Source: Ophiocordyceps camponoti-saundersi (nom. inval.) (taxonomy: Eukaryota > Ascomycota > Sordariomycetes > Hypocreales > Ophiocordycipitaceae). Taken from it: 53,258 bases of DNA. Under the pieces are notes generated by a model, which saw only the letters and a program-made list of their open reading frames with translations, did not search any database and was not told where the DNA came from. Shown piece after piece: positions 34,634 through 45,085 of the stretch; within the stretch, counting starts at the first letter, position 1; every line of letters begins with the position of its first letter. Location of the stretch: NCBI GenBank assembly GCA_003339415.1, contig PDHQ01000110.1, positions 53,988-107,245 of the forward strand. The letters are read 5' to 3'. A program made the position numbers and the translations under genes.

Positions 34634-36172
34634 TCACCTCGGAGGCAACGCAGGAGGATCCTGCGACGCAATCACCGAGTCTGGGATCTGCAGAACCTCT
34701 TTTCCCTCCTCCGTCTCGACTGACATGATCCCCTTGAGCGCCTCTCGGACTCCATTCCAAGTCTTGGGCGCCAACGTCGCGTTGATCCAGTAGTTCCCTT
34801 GCCGGTCCCGGCCCCAGATGGTGAAGACGTTGGCCATCTTCTGGTCGTTGACCAGCTTCGACTGCAGTTGACAATAGACGACGCTTCCCGGCGGGTTGTC
34901 AGCCCAGGTCGTGGTATCTCCTCTCTTGATGACAGCAGGGGCAAAGTCGACGGTGTTATAGACGTCGACGTCTGTCAGATCGTTGACCAGCATTGGCATA
35001 GCTTTCGTCTCGCCATAGACGTCAAGCGGCTCCTGACCGGCATCCAGAGCGCGATACGTCGACCTCAGCAGGCCGAGCACCTGCGGCTCCGTCGTCTGAG
35101 CCTCGTTCTGGGATCGGAACGCGCGGGCGATGCTCTCCAGAGATCCGGCCGTCTGCTCGCGCGTCAGGGGCGTATGGGTCATGAAAACAGTGTTCTGAGC
35201 CAGCGCCTCGTCCGGCTTCATGATACTCGGCAGATGGAAACGGGCGTTGGCGGCGGATATGAGCGTCACCGGCGGCGGCGGTTTCGGTGATACCGCTGCC
35301 GTTGCTATGCCGCGGACGAGCCAGGCGACCAGGGCGTCGCCCTTGTTAATCGACGACGTCGCCTGTTGCAGACGAGTCACCAGGGCTTCTGGTATGAAGA
35401 TGATGCGCTGCTGCGGCTCCGGTTTCTTCATCCGATCGGCAGCGAGTCGTAGCAAGACCTTGCCCTTGGCCAGCTTCCCGAGCCGAATCGACTCGAGCAC
35501 ATGTGTCTCGGGCCTGACGCCCCCCGGAGCTTCTCCCGCTTCGCTACGACGTAGAGCCTCACGGAGGAGATCGGTCGAGGCTCCTCTCAGCGGAGGAACT
35601 TCCGTCTCCCGTCCGGCGAGGACAAGAGACCAACTGCTCAAGAGAGACCGTAGACCGAAAGCATCCGTCAGGACGTGGGGGTAGGAGAGAGCGACGACGG
35701 TGGCATCGCTGAAACTGCTGACGTGAAGGGCCAAGGGAGGCGCTTCGAGCCGGATGATGTCATCGAGAGTTTGCGGCATCATCGCCAGTCCGGACAGAGG
35801 CCGAAAGACGTCGTTGAAGTTGCTTTCTCCGATGAAGGGATCGCCACTCGGCTTCGGAAGGAGGCTCGCAACCCGATGCTGCTCGATGCTCGAATCGGAC
35901 AGATTATCGTGGCCGAAGGCAATGGCCGGCAGCAGGGAGCCGAACTGGGCCGGAGCGTGTATCTTGAGCTTGCCATCCTTGCCTCTCCGTATCCGTCCGC
36001 CGAGTTTCCGCCAGTCGCCGAGTTCGAGAAGTCGCGAGAGGGATTGGTGCAGCTTATCGGCGTCGAGCACGTCGTTGAAGCGCATGACCCATGAGACGAA
36101 GATGTTGCGCGTCCCGGACAGGCAGTCGAGGGGGTGAAGGGGGTATGCGTAGATGATGCTATCGTCGTCCAT
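34634..36172 (-). CDS. HXXXD-type acyltransferase (trichothecene acetyltransferase/BAHD-like)
   Basis: An intronless frame of 512 residues. The catalytic HXXXD is present as H166-VLT-D170 (SYPHVLTDAFG). The N-terminal YPLHPLDCLSGTRN and the later DFAPAVIKRGDTTTW are where fungal transferase-family (PF02458-like) enzymes carry substrate-channel segments; the plant DFGWG motif is not present as such. Enzymes of this type move an acyl group from acyl-CoA to a hydroxyl or amine. It is convergent with the dioxygenase (121 bases between stops) and closes the cluster on this side. Likely role: acylation of a hydroxyl introduced by the PKS ketoreductase or the oxidases (inference). The ATG at 36172 is followed by a well-formed N-terminus, so it is taken as the start. 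Confidence 0.85.
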   Translation of the reverse strand: MDDDSIIYAYPLHPLDCLSGTRNIFVSWVMRFNDVLDADKLHQSLSRLLELGDWRKLGGRIRRGKDGKLKIHAPAQFGSLLPAIAFGHDNLSDSSIEQHRVASLLPKPSGDPFIGESNFNDVFRPLSGLAMMPQTLDDIIRLEAPPLALHVSSFSDATVVALSYPHVLTDAFGLRSLLSSWSLVLAGRETEVPPLRGASTDLLREALRRSEAGEAPGGVRPETHVLESIRLGKLAKGKVLLRLAADRMKKPEPQQRIIFIPEALVTRLQQATSSINKGDALVAWLVRGIATAAVSPKPPPPVTLISAANARFHLPSIMKPDEALAQNTVFMTHTPLTREQTAGSLESIARAFRSQNEAQTTEPQVLGLLRSTYRALDAGQEPLDVYGETKAMPMLVNDLTDVDVYNTVDFAPAVIKRGDTTTWADNPPGSVVYCQLQSKLVNDQKMANVFTIWGRDRQGNYWINATLAPKTWNGVREALKGIMSVETEEGKEVLQIPDSVIASQDPPALPPR

Positions 36173-36322
36173 GTCGTCTCTCCTTTGCCACGTCTTTTGT
36201 TCCTTTTTTTTTTTTCAGGGATTGTCTTTAAAGAGAGTGTCTGTAAATCTCCGTGATGGCTTCAATACATACATACATATGAAACACGGATACCGATGCA
36301 GACGTATGCATGTATGTATGTA

Positions 36323-36340
36323 TGACGACGACGATGAAGA

Positions 36341-36373
<33 letters not shown>

Positions 36374-36387
36374 TGATGATGATGGTG
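36323..36387. repeat. GAC/GAT trinucleotide tract
   Basis: An imperfect (GAC/GAT)n microsatellite about 150 bases upstream of the acyltransferase start. Confidence 0.9.
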
Positions 36388-36820
36388 ACAACCGGACTCT
36401 GACTGTTATTTGATGAAACAGTCTCCCCACGAGTCTAACGCGTGTCTATTCTTCTTACTCGCGAGTGTCTCACGAACATTCTTAGCCCGGCACTAGGTAG
36501 GAATGTGAGAGGGAACTACAGCTTGAATAAAGCTGTGACTAGTTGAGGGCTTTTTGTCTCATCTTGTTTCCTTACATGGGCTCTCGTTGTAACGGCTGCT
36601 GGCTACCTACCTAGGTAGTAGGTAGTAGTAGCCTGTAGATGGTGATAGCCTGTATGTTCCATGAAGATAGATGATGGTCTCTCATCACATACAAGGGCTG
36701 AAACCCAAAGACTCATGTGCTATAGTCTAGATAACCCTTGGCTCTCATTTGTGATGGGAGTATGTCTATGTGAGATGAGATGAAAAGTACATACGCCATG
36801 AATTGACAACCCACCCTTTA

Positions 36821-36840
36821 ACCCTATCCCTAACCCTACC
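36821..36840. repeat. Interstitial telomere-like repeat
   Basis: ACCCTATCCCTAACCCTACC contains one exact CCCTAA unit and near copies of it. It is too short to prove a telomere fusion. Confidence 0.45.
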
Positions 36841-36850
36841 CCCCCGAAAC

Positions 36851-37138
36851 TCAGCAACGAATCGACTTCACATGGAAAGGAAATCTGGCGGAAAACCCAA
36901 CCCAGTCCAGAGTGTCGAATTCACCAGCGCAATCTTCCTGGTCATAAATGATGCAAAACCCCTTGGACCTGAGCCGGCCGGATCTGGAGACGTTGCCCAG
37001 CGCTCCGCAATAGCCGGGCATGGCAAGCGCTGTGTAGCAGTCCTGCATGTATGCTTCGTGGCATAGTTCTAAGCAGAGTTCTTGGCTGGCGGCGGCGGCA
37101 GCGCCTAGGTTTGCGAGGATGGCGAGCTGAGGCTTCAT
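36851..37138 (-). CDS. Small secreted cysteine-containing protein (95 aa)
   Basis: The ATG at 37138 is chosen because it opens a signal peptide (MKPQLAILANLGAAAAAS). The mature chain has seven cysteines (22, 26, 34, 44, 62, 70, 95); the opening ELCLELCHEAYMQDC is a CxxxC-x7-C pattern. The C-terminus is aromatic and ends in Cys. I do not recognise the family. The odd cysteine count may mean one free thiol, dimer formation or an unseen exon. It lies on the same strand as the larger secreted protein gene at 38-40 kb, suggesting a small island of secreted-protein genes beside the biosynthetic cluster. Confidence 0.6.
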   Translation of the reverse strand: MKPQLAILANLGAAAAASQELCLELCHEAYMQDCYTALAMPGYCGALGNVSRSGRLRSKGFCIIYDQEDCAGEFDTLDWVGFSARFPFHVKSIRC

Positions 37139-37975
37139 GTGTAGGCGAGTTGCTGTTGGTAGAGCGTTTCGATCGTAGCATCTCCCGTAAAGGGTCGAGG
37201 AAGATGTGATTCTTTGAGAAGGAGTCGATTTTCGTTGAATCCATTCTGTGGACGTCGACAGGCTTATATCATCATTATGACCTGCTTGCTTGTCACTGTA
37301 AGTGTGAGCCGTCATCTGGATGGAGCCGAGATCGTCGTATTCGACTGCCAGGTTCCCGAGGTTATCCGCAGCAGCCAATCACGAGCGATAGAATGCTCCT
37401 CCCCCCTCATAGAGAGGTTACAGCGAGTTGAGCATGTTGGCAGAAAGCAAGGTGTCATATTGACTTCGTTGATCGACAGATGGTCATGTCATCGGCCATT
37501 CTCTCACGGCTAATCATCTTCAAAAGAGATCTGGCGAGTATCGTAAGGTGGAAGGACAACAGCCGGTGTTGCATCCTCAACGTCATATCTTGTACTTGAC
37601 CTCGTTCAACACACACAATATATATAAATAGATACTGGACGGTTATACCAATCTCATGTGTCTCTCGAGTTACAGCCTCCTTGTTTCCCAACACATTAAT
37701 GCTCTCAAAAAAAACCTGATGTAACTATGTCATGATCGAAGCCATCGATAACTCACTGATCCCGCATCAACTGGCTTCTTCGATTCCACTCCCAGCTCCT
37801 TACGGAAATGTCATACTTCAAGCCGTTGGACCTGGTGTCGTTGCCGTCAACCCGGTTAACGTATTGCATGTCGTAGGTGCTCCAAAAGGCGAGGAGGAAA
37901 CGAGAACTGGCACATCGGCCATGCAGACTGATGCCTATCATGTTCAACCCCATCTCGACTGTCAGCCTCTTCCGT
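37139..37975. other. Intergenic region, possible further exon of the neighbouring gene
   Basis: An open frame on the minus strand (37753-38124, another frame from the upstream exon) could be a last exon of the enterotoxin-like gene through a donor near GGAG|GTGCGT (about 38010), but I cannot establish the acceptor. The rest holds no convincing gene. Confidence 0.4.
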
Positions 37976-40345
37976 TCAAAACGGGTTCTGGCGTCGTGTT
38001 GTAAACGACGCACCTCCAGATCGCCACCCTCCTTCGGGTAACCCACGATGGTTGTTCTCCAAGGCGGCCTTGGAGTAGAGTTCGATGGATTGCACGTCCG
38101 CGACGGGGACAACGTCCTTGCCAAACGTGCTCTTCAGATCTATCGCCACTTTGATTGCCTGCCCAAGCCTCGGGCCGCTCATGAGGAGGGTGTCGGCGCG
38201 CTCGTTCGTGTTGCCGAAGTGGATGAAGATGTCATCTTTGGTGTCGCTGTGGATGTGGTTGCTGATGACGAACTGGACATCGAGTTGGTCAAACTGCGTA
38301 CAGCTGGTTGCGTGCCAGTCATCCTTGTAAATGGTCTCTCCCCAGACTATGGCGGCGCGAATGTCGGTTGGCCGGTCCATCCACCGGTTGACCGAAGCAA
38401 ACCTGTCGAGTGTCATGATCAGGGACGAATCGGCACAATACCCTCTAAGCTTGAGGCCTGCAGAGTCGTCAGCAAAAGACGGCCGTCTTGCTCGTCTTGT
38501 CCGAGACATGTGAAGACGGACCTTGGAAATACCATCCGTCCTGCGCATCGCCCTTCGTCCGTCGAGAGACGAAGCTGATATGGCTCAAATCCTTTGGCGA
38601 TATCAGGTCTTGCCTGAAGATCTCCTTGATATCCAGACTCTTCCACATATGAAATCCCGGCTTGGGGTGTTCTATGATCCAGACGACCTGCTCGTGAAGC
38701 GCGCTGCCGAGGCTTATCTGTATGTTGTCCCCAGTCCCGTCCTCCCTCGACTCGTTGCGCAGCTGAAATCCTATCATCAGCTGGGAGAAATGGCTGCAGG
38801 TCTCGATTTCCTGCCCCCGGTTCGCGGCCGGGGCCAGCCTGGAAACGCGGCTGCGAGTACGATATTTGCTGAGGATCAGTATCAGCCTCTCCCGAAGCCT
38901 GCAGCAGTCGCCTCTTTCCACCACACCTGGATTATTTGGACGCTGGGTCAGTCCGCTGATCTGTCGGGAGACCCTACGATACATACCTCGCGCCATGGGT
39001 GTGATTTCGAAGTCAACCCGGTTGAGGCTGTTGGCACAGGCCGTGTTGTCGAGACTTTGAGGATCCCACACCGGCAAGTGAAGCCTACGAAGCACCTCTT
39101 GAGGACCGGGCATCGAGTTGAACTCATGATTCTTTTGAATGAGGGAGAAGAAATTGTTTAGATGCTCGGCGACTGAATCCGCATCCGTCAGTTCATGATA
39201 AACAACGCACAGATAGGATCGTATATACCCTTCTCATCCGCGTCGGGCTCCGTGCAATCTTCCTCAGGGCCCAAGGTTTCCTCGAGTTCCTGATCTGCGA
39301 GAGTCGAGATTATCAAGTTAGACGGGGAACCGGTTTCTACTTGTCCGATAACTGACTGACCTCTCCCTTGAACCCTCTCCCACGCTGCCTCTTGCAGATT
39401 CTCTCCTATTTCGTCCAAGGAAATGTCACTGGAAAGAAGGTTCATAGACAGCCTCGCGTATCGGAGGAGTTGTGAGTTGGACGGCCCGAACCAAGTCTGG
39501 GCAGAGGTAACAACGGCATCTAATCCATTGGGAAACCCATCTCTCTCTGAGACGGGATATAATCGAAGAGGATCCGGTCGGACAGCATAGATGTAGAAGA
39601 AAGTGTTGGGACAGTGGGAGCCGCGGAGCTTCAGAAAAACTTCAACTGCCCGTCTGGGGTCTCTAAAGCCCAAAGTCCACAACCTCGTGGTGCCAGGAAT
39701 CCGCAGACGGTACTCGAAGTCGCAGCTTTCATGGCCCCCTTGGATGCCCTGGATGCCGGTGTCCATGGCAAACTCCGGGTCTTCGGTGCTGACAATGTAC
39801 GTCACCCCGTTTTCCACTGCATCTTTCCAGCCAAGCTTTTGCCACCTCAACTTCTCAACAGGGAGAACGCGGGCGAGTTTGGACCAACTCCACTGTCGAG
39901 GAATTGCTCGTGTAAAGCGGACGGATGGCCTTGTGGTAACATTGACCCATGCAGGCGCCAGGGTATAGACCGTGTGAGGGCCCTTCTCGATGGCGTCGTC
40001 TCCTCTCGGAATCTCATAGATGTAAGGCTCGCCCTGAAGACGGCATCGCGGGCGAGTCGTCTGCCAGAACTCTTCAACCCCGTAAGCAATATCTCGGTAG
40101 GCGGCAACAGAAGACGGGGGGACGCCCTCCAAAGGCAGCGAGCTTCCTATGATACAGCTGAGGTCTTGAGAGATCCTCGATGGCATGCCAACTGATCCGA
40201 TAAAGTCCGGAGTGAGAGAGCTGATCAAGTATACGAATCCCCGGGGGTCTCTTGGGGGTAAATTGGTGATGGTGGCGTGGCATTTTCCCTGCCAGAGAAG
40301 CAGGTACAGCGGCACAACCAGCATGGTCCAACGCGAAGTTGCCAT
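37976..40345 (-). CDS. Secreted protein resembling fungal heat-labile enterotoxin A-like family, catalytic residues not evident
   Basis: Exons complement(37976..38457, 38522..39172, 39229..40345), 749 residues in frame. The ATG at 40345 opens a signal peptide ending near HAT. Intron 1 (GTATAT...AACTGACGG...TTCAG) and intron 2 (GTCCGT...TGCAG) both restore continuous sequence; the second yields WYFQGLKLRGYCADS. The N-terminal segment GFVYLISSLTPDFI aligns by eye with the VYR-x(5)-SPEEI start of fungal enterotoxin-A/ADP-ribosyltransferase proteins, and the C-terminal parts (DGTGDNIQISLG; LDRFASVNRWM; YKDDW) resemble their conserved tail. The Arg of VYR is Leu here, and no STS or ExE motif is visible, so enzymatic activity is doubtful. 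It could instead be an unrelated secreted protein. The 3' end is uncertain; an extra exon may follow. Confidence 0.55.
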
Positions 40346-40711
40346 GATGAAAGCCGGCGAAGAAAGGAGTTTCAGATATGAAGAGGTTCGTGAAAAGAGC
40401 GTCGACTGAGGCTGGAGAGGGAGGGAAAGGGGTTGGTGTTTAAAGGAGATTAGGGATGGATAACGGTTTGATATATATATAGATATAGAAGTGGCTCCTA
40501 ATATGGTGATTGAGTGCTTTCTGGACGAGCACACCCTTGTGTAGGTAGTATCCATGATGGACTTGAGCATAAACCTCGAGAAGGGAAAAAAGAACGCTCT
40601 GAGATAGAACCTTGTTCTTATTGCAGAAGATCAACTGACACGTCTTCTCATGGTCTTTCTTTCTTCCACCTAAACACACTGTTTTCCTCAGTGCCGTCAT
40701 GCTTCTTGGGA

Positions 40712-40728
40712 GGGGGGGGGGGGGGGGG
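40712..40728. repeat. Poly-G run (about 17)
   Basis: A homopolymer in noncoding DNA; the exact length may be unreliable. Confidence 0.9.
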
Positions 40729-41126
40729 AAGGCTCTCATGCGCAGACACATTCGGCGAGGGGATTGACTCCTCTCAAGTCCTCTCTTGGGCAAAGCAGCA
40801 CTCTCGAACGACAGCAAGTTGCAGTTGGCAAAAAAAGATACTGCTAACGTGTAGATACGTGTAGGTTTAATCACCAGACTCGATTCTCAGGTCTCGGAAT
40901 TGCCAAGCTGGCTTCAAATCTAGCAGCTATGGAGAAGGGAGATGAATGAAAGTCCTTTTCTGCCTAGAATTGGGAAATGACCAGTCGGCTATAGCAGACA
41001 AGAGTCGAAGGTTTCATTAGACGCAAGGGATGGGTCGAGATTTGACGGGTTTCAATTTGCCAGGCTCTTTTTTTCCCCTACTGTATTGACTGTTTTTGTA
41101 TCCAGTTCCAGTTGAACTGCATGCTC

Positions 41127-41153
41127 TGTGTGTGTGTGTGTGTGTGTGTGTGT
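41127..41153. repeat. (TG)n microsatellite
   Basis: A perfect TG dinucleotide run of about 13 units in intergenic DNA. Confidence 0.95.
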
Positions 41154-42148
41154 TTGTTGTGAAGTTGCATATTATGCAACCTGTCGAGTTTTTTATTCTT
41201 CAGGGGAACAAGTCAAGGCATGGCAAACAGAAAGGCTTACATATGTAGCTGTAGAGCCAGTTTCTACGAGTTGCTGTCTTCAATCTCAAGCTTTCTTTTG
41301 CATCTTGCCAGCGTGGCATTCCATAACTAGCATGTACATACATTTCATCACAGAGAGGGCCAGAAGCCTTGGCAGCTCGATCCAGTCCGTGGCCCACGAG
41401 TTTATTAGGTACGATTGTAATCTATGTGGCGACAATTTCAGCAGCAGCAGAAGATGAGAATCGCACGTTGATAACTTGAAGGACGGCGAATAAGAAAGTT
41501 ATGCAGTTGCCAACGGTATCGCTTTTCCGTTTGATGCGGAAACCGTCGACCTGAGTTTTTCTTGTTACAGCGGGCGGCCCCGATGAAGATTGTCTCTTAG
41601 ACGGAGGAACGGAATGGCCGCGGCGATTGAAGTCGACAAGTTGAAAAGAGGTTCAGAGAACGCGGTAGCGTCTCTTACCATCTCTTACTCTACCTTATAT
41701 GGTCAAGTTGACTATCAAAGAAGGTTTCGCCGGCTCTGGGATACAGAACCGAACAAGATCAAGCAAGCGAGACGATCGACAGCCTTTTCTGCGTCAGATT
41801 AAAAACTATCCACGACTGTTGTCCCATCTCTGGCAGGGACCGTTTCAGAAGCCGTGATTCAGCGCAGGAGAAGATGAGAGTTTCCTGTTTCAGGGGCTCG
41901 AGTCATCAGTCAACAGACAGACAGATAAACGTCTGTCCGGATGGAAGAAGAAGCTCCTTTTTTTTTCTTTCTACTTTGACTCTGTCTCTCCCGTCTCCTG
42001 TGATATGAGAATGTTAGGAGAGGAGTATTCACCAGCAGAGCTGTGCTTCTGCCTGTAACACTAATTCCAAGTAATTAATCCCAGCTTCACCTACATACAT
42101 ACATACTCCATTAATCCCCTCAGTTCTCCCTTCCGCCGGTCGGTCGCG

Positions 42149-43378
42149 ATGCAGAGCCACTTGACAGTCTTACTGCTGGCCTCGAGCCACCTTACGCGAG
42201 TACTTTCGCTCACTATAACCAACGTTACCGTCGTCGACGTCAAGACGGGAGACCTTCGACCGTCGCAGAACATAGTCGTCGAAGGCAATAAGATCAAGAG
42301 CATCGAGGACGCGAGTAAGAATGCGTCTGCCGTCGCGAAAACCGAAGATGATATCGATGGCAGTGGCAAGTTTGCCATCCCGGGCCTCAGTGACATGCAT
42401 GTCCATGCATACTTTAGCAACAATCCGGCCTCGTTCAAGGTGACGGATAACATCACGATGCCGCTATTCATCGCCAACGGCGTCACCACCGTCCGTGACC
42501 TTGGCAGCAACCTCGAGGCGATCAAGTCGGCACGCGACCTGGTCAAGGAGCATCAACTCCTCGGTCCGCGCGTCTTCTTCACCGGTCCCATGCTCGACGG
42601 CAAGGACTCGCCCTATCAGGCGGCCATCAAGCTCGATACCCCCGAGGAGGCGCGTCAGGCGGTCAAGAACCTGACAGATAGCGGCGTCGACTTCATCAAG
42701 GTTCATCTACTCCTATCGAAGGACGTTTTCGACGAGGTGGCCCAGGCATGTCAAGACGAAAACATCATGTTCGGCGGTCACGTTCCAGACGCCATCGACG
42801 CCAAGTATGCCGTCGACAAGGGCATGGGCTTCATCGAGCACATGAGCCGGCTCGACGACGTAGACGGCAACCTGACCAATACCATGGTTGAGAAGCAAAT
42901 CTGGCAGTGCCCGACCCTGAAGCTGTCGCCGGCCAAAGCCCGAATGCAGCTCACCAAGGCACTCTTCGACGCCGGCACCCCGATGGTGGCGGGGACCGAC
43001 TCTCCGGCCGGACGGAACCTGTGCCCCGGCGTCAGTCTTCACGACGAGCTGGAGTTTATGAACGAGGCTGGTCTTAGCCAGCTGGAGACGCTGCAGACGG
43101 CCACGAAGAATGCAGCCTCCTTTCTGGGCAAGGAGGACGAGATGGGCACGGTCGAGGCCGGGAAGCTGGCAGACATTGTTCTCTTGGAGGGGAACCCGCT
43201 GGAGAGCATCAGCAACGTTCGCGACATCAGTGCCGTCATCGCCGATGGCGAGGTCTATTCTGGCGAGAAGCTGCAGGGCATGCTGGCCGGCGCAAACAAG
43301 CTCGTTCAGTGCAACAAGCAGGGCAGCGTGGCGGCCAGAGACTTGCTGAGTGCCGGTCCTTCATGCTGTTCTATTTAG
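42149..43378 (+). CDS. Secreted amidohydrolase-superfamily enzyme (imidazolonepropionase/prolidase-like)
   Basis: An intronless frame of 409 residues with an N-terminal signal-like segment (LTVLLLASSHLTRVLS). The metal site is complete: H84xH86 (SDMHVHAY), a lysine for carbamylation at 184 (DFIKVH), His211 (FGGHVP), His231 (IEHMS) and Asp284 (AGTDSPAG). The C-terminal GTVEAGKLADIVLLEGNPL is the standard closing beta-sandwich of the family. Members hydrolyse C-N bonds of cyclic amides, dipeptides or related substrates, and some secreted fungal ones act on mycotoxins; the substrate here cannot be told from sequence. A short Cys-containing tail (GPSCCSI) follows the fold. It is flanked by gene-poor DNA on both sides and directly followed by a GGA microsatellite. 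Confidence 0.9.
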   Translation: MQSHLTVLLLASSHLTRVLSLTITNVTVVDVKTGDLRPSQNIVVEGNKIKSIEDASKNASAVAKTEDDIDGSGKFAIPGLSDMHVHAYFSNNPASFKVTDNITMPLFIANGVTTVRDLGSNLEAIKSARDLVKEHQLLGPRVFFTGPMLDGKDSPYQAAIKLDTPEEARQAVKNLTDSGVDFIKVHLLLSKDVFDEVAQACQDENIMFGGHVPDAIDAKYAVDKGMGFIEHMSRLDDVDGNLTNTMVEKQIWQCPTLKLSPAKARMQLTKALFDAGTPMVAGTDSPAGRNLCPGVSLHDELEFMNEAGLSQLETLQTATKNAASFLGKEDEMGTVEAGKLADIVLLEGNPLESISNVRDISAVIADGEVYSGEKLQGMLAGANKLVQCNKQGSVAARDLLSAGPSCCSI

Positions 43379-43404
43379 GAGGAGGAGGAGGAGGAGGAGG
43401 AGGA
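43379..43404. repeat. (GGA)n microsatellite
   Basis: About eight GGA units starting immediately after the amidohydrolase stop codon. Confidence 0.95.
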
Positions 43405-44398
43405 AGAGCATACAACATATACAGGCTCGTTACATACAATAGGTAAAAGGACTGGATCTATGCAGATGTATGTAAGAGAGAGGGAGAGGGGGGGAGAGAG
43501 AGACTTGGCGTCTCAGCTTCAAGTCCCGTCCCTTATGATCGGGAAGATTTGTTAATGAAATAACGTGACAAGTTATTCTTAGGATCATGACTAGGGAGGT
43601 ATGATGATCTGGCCGGGGCTCATGGATGATGATGGTCCCATTGAGGTTGTGGGGAAGACAGATAACGTTTCTTGGCGCGCCAGGCCGGATGCAAATACGA
43701 GGCCAGCTCAGGTCTGATGAAGTCATGGCACCCTCGACTTCGATAGTCTGTTCATCTGGAGATGGGGCTCGATCTCATCATCAGTAACGGCTTTTGGCGA
43801 CCGCTGCAGAGACGGCGTTTGGTTGATGGTGATTTGGGCCTGCTTCTTTATGCTTCCTTTAGACTTCTGCTGGCATGGCTTCCGTTTCTCGTATCTGGAT
43901 TGATGGTCATCATCGTCTCTCGAGACAACGAACCCCCTGGTAGAGAATCACCCATGTATAGAGGATCCCCTGGTAAGAGGATCACCTGGTAGAGGAAGAC
44001 AAAATACGGAGCCACCCTTACGGCCCTGCTACTAACAGACAATCATCCTTGCCCGAGGAGCTAGAGTACATACAAATATAGACTGCTTGCTGTCGGAGTT
44101 GCCGAATGTCCGCAAACGAAGCTGCTGTTCAACTCCTCACTTCAGTCACGATCTTTTTCCACCAACTCTCACAATCGAGAAGACTGATCTGTTGAGGTTT
44201 TTTTTTTTTACAAAAGACGACATGTAAGCGAGTTAAACGAGGGAAATCCAACCTTGGATTCCGCCTTGCTCCCCCCCCTTCTGGATCTCGCACCTCGATT
44301 TTGCCCACGGACATTCCAGTCTCTACCCTGAGATCCAACTCATCGTCGATCTCTCGGCAAGTCTTTCGTTTCATCCACAGTCACCAACCATCAATATC
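43405..44398. other. Intergenic region with short direct repeats
   Basis: It includes three imperfect copies of CCTGGTAGAGGATCACC within 43936-43995. No gene is seen. The last 250 bases act as promoter/leader of the first secreted-protein gene. Confidence 0.5.
43936..43995. repeat. Three imperfect copies of CCTGGTAGAGGATCACC
   Basis: CCTGGTAGAGAATCACC, CCTGGTAAGAGGATCACC and CCTGGTAGAGG follow one another with a 13-base spacer between the first two. Confidence 0.6.
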
Positions 44399-44755
44399 AT
44401 GGCCATCCTCTTCAGCCTGGTCATCACCCTCTTGGCCATCTTGCAATTGAGGCCCGTCCTGGTCGAGGCCAAGATTCGATGCATACCAAAAAGGGCCTAC
44501 TGTTATGAAAAGCTACTGGGTGCGCTGGGATACTCACATGTAGAATTGGGCAAAGCCATAATCACATCCTCCGGTACTTTAGATACCGTCGAACATGAAA
44601 AACACCTCTTTCGATGTCGTGAGGACGGCACTGTCAAAGTCGAGGTCGTCTGCGAGGGCCACTGCGTATGGAGTAAAGATTGCAACGACGCATGCGAGGC
44701 CGTTTACCGCGGCTCTGACGACCTGGAATGGGACCATCTTGAAGGCTCAAGTTAA
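44399..44755 (+). CDS. Small secreted protein, tandem family member 1 (118 aa)
   Basis: A single exon. The signal peptide is MAILFSLVITLLAILQLRPVLVEA. The mature chain follows the family pattern shared by the four genes here: C-x(6)-YC-x(4)-L-x(3)-GY, then (L)FxC, then C-x(3)-C and a final Cys (YCYEKLLGALGY; LFRC; CEGHC). This arrangement recalls a widespread fungal small-secreted-protein family whose members read YCG-x-tLl-x-x-Gy. Its function is unproven; effector activity is often proposed. Two extra cysteines occur near the end (DCNDAC). It is the first of four genes in 2.9 kb on the same strand, separated by 0.3-0.9 kb. Confidence 0.75.
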   Translation: MAILFSLVITLLAILQLRPVLVEAKIRCIPKRAYCYEKLLGALGYSHVELGKAIITSSGTLDTVEHEKHLFRCREDGTVKVEVVCEGHCVWSKDCNDACEAVYRGSDDLEWDHLEGSS

Positions 44756-44847
44756 GCTGTACATATGTGTCTTTGCTACGGCTCTCATACTCTTCTCCGT
44801 GTCTATCAAGGTATTCACTCGTATTCAGGTGTGTGTGTCTAGGTACG

Positions 44848-44878
<31 letters not shown>

Positions 44879-45085
44879 ATCCGTACAGGTTGGCAGATCA
44901 AAGAGGTGTTGAAATTCTCGTCGTCTCCCTCTTCGTCGTTATCCTCATCATCATCTCTCTCCCTCTATCCCACCCTCTTATATATGCAACATCTCGTTTC
45001 ATCGACGTCATAACCATTCTTCCCAATTCCACGAAGAACAGCCGGCCAAGTCATCATCTCTTTTCTTCAAGGCATTGTCTTCATC
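44756..45085. other. Spacer with (TA)n tract
   Basis: A (TA)n microsatellite at 44852-44876 and pyrimidine-rich leader sequence before the next gene. No gene is seen. Confidence 0.6.
44852..44876. repeat. (TA)n microsatellite
   Basis: A perfect TA run between family members 1 and 2. Confidence 0.95.

Larger units (their letters stand above)
36173..36850. other. Intergenic region with simple repeats and telomere-like motif
   Basis: It contains a poly-T (36204-36216), ACAT/ATGT repeats, a GAC/GAT-rich tract (36323-36387), a CTACCTAGGTAG palindrome (36607-36618) and a CCCTATCCCTAACCCTA telomere-like stretch (36821-36840). The acidic-looking open frame across the GAC tract is a repeat artefact. 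It marks the probable right edge of the cluster. Confidence 0.6.
40346..42148. other. Intergenic region with homopolymer and TG repeat
   Basis: 1.8 kb with poly-G (40712-40728), (TG)n (41127-41153), short TATA/ATAT tracts and an ACATACATACAT run just before the amidohydrolase. No frame shows coding character. Confidence 0.55.

Noticed and set aside
36153..36413. Acidic poly-Asp protein
   Set aside because: It is a translation of the GAC/GAT microsatellite and overlaps the acyltransferase start.
38048..39161. Plus-strand frames of 176 and 212 residues opposite the enterotoxin-like gene
   Set aside because: The minus-strand reading gives three exons in frame with good splice signals and family-like motifs; the plus frames have none.
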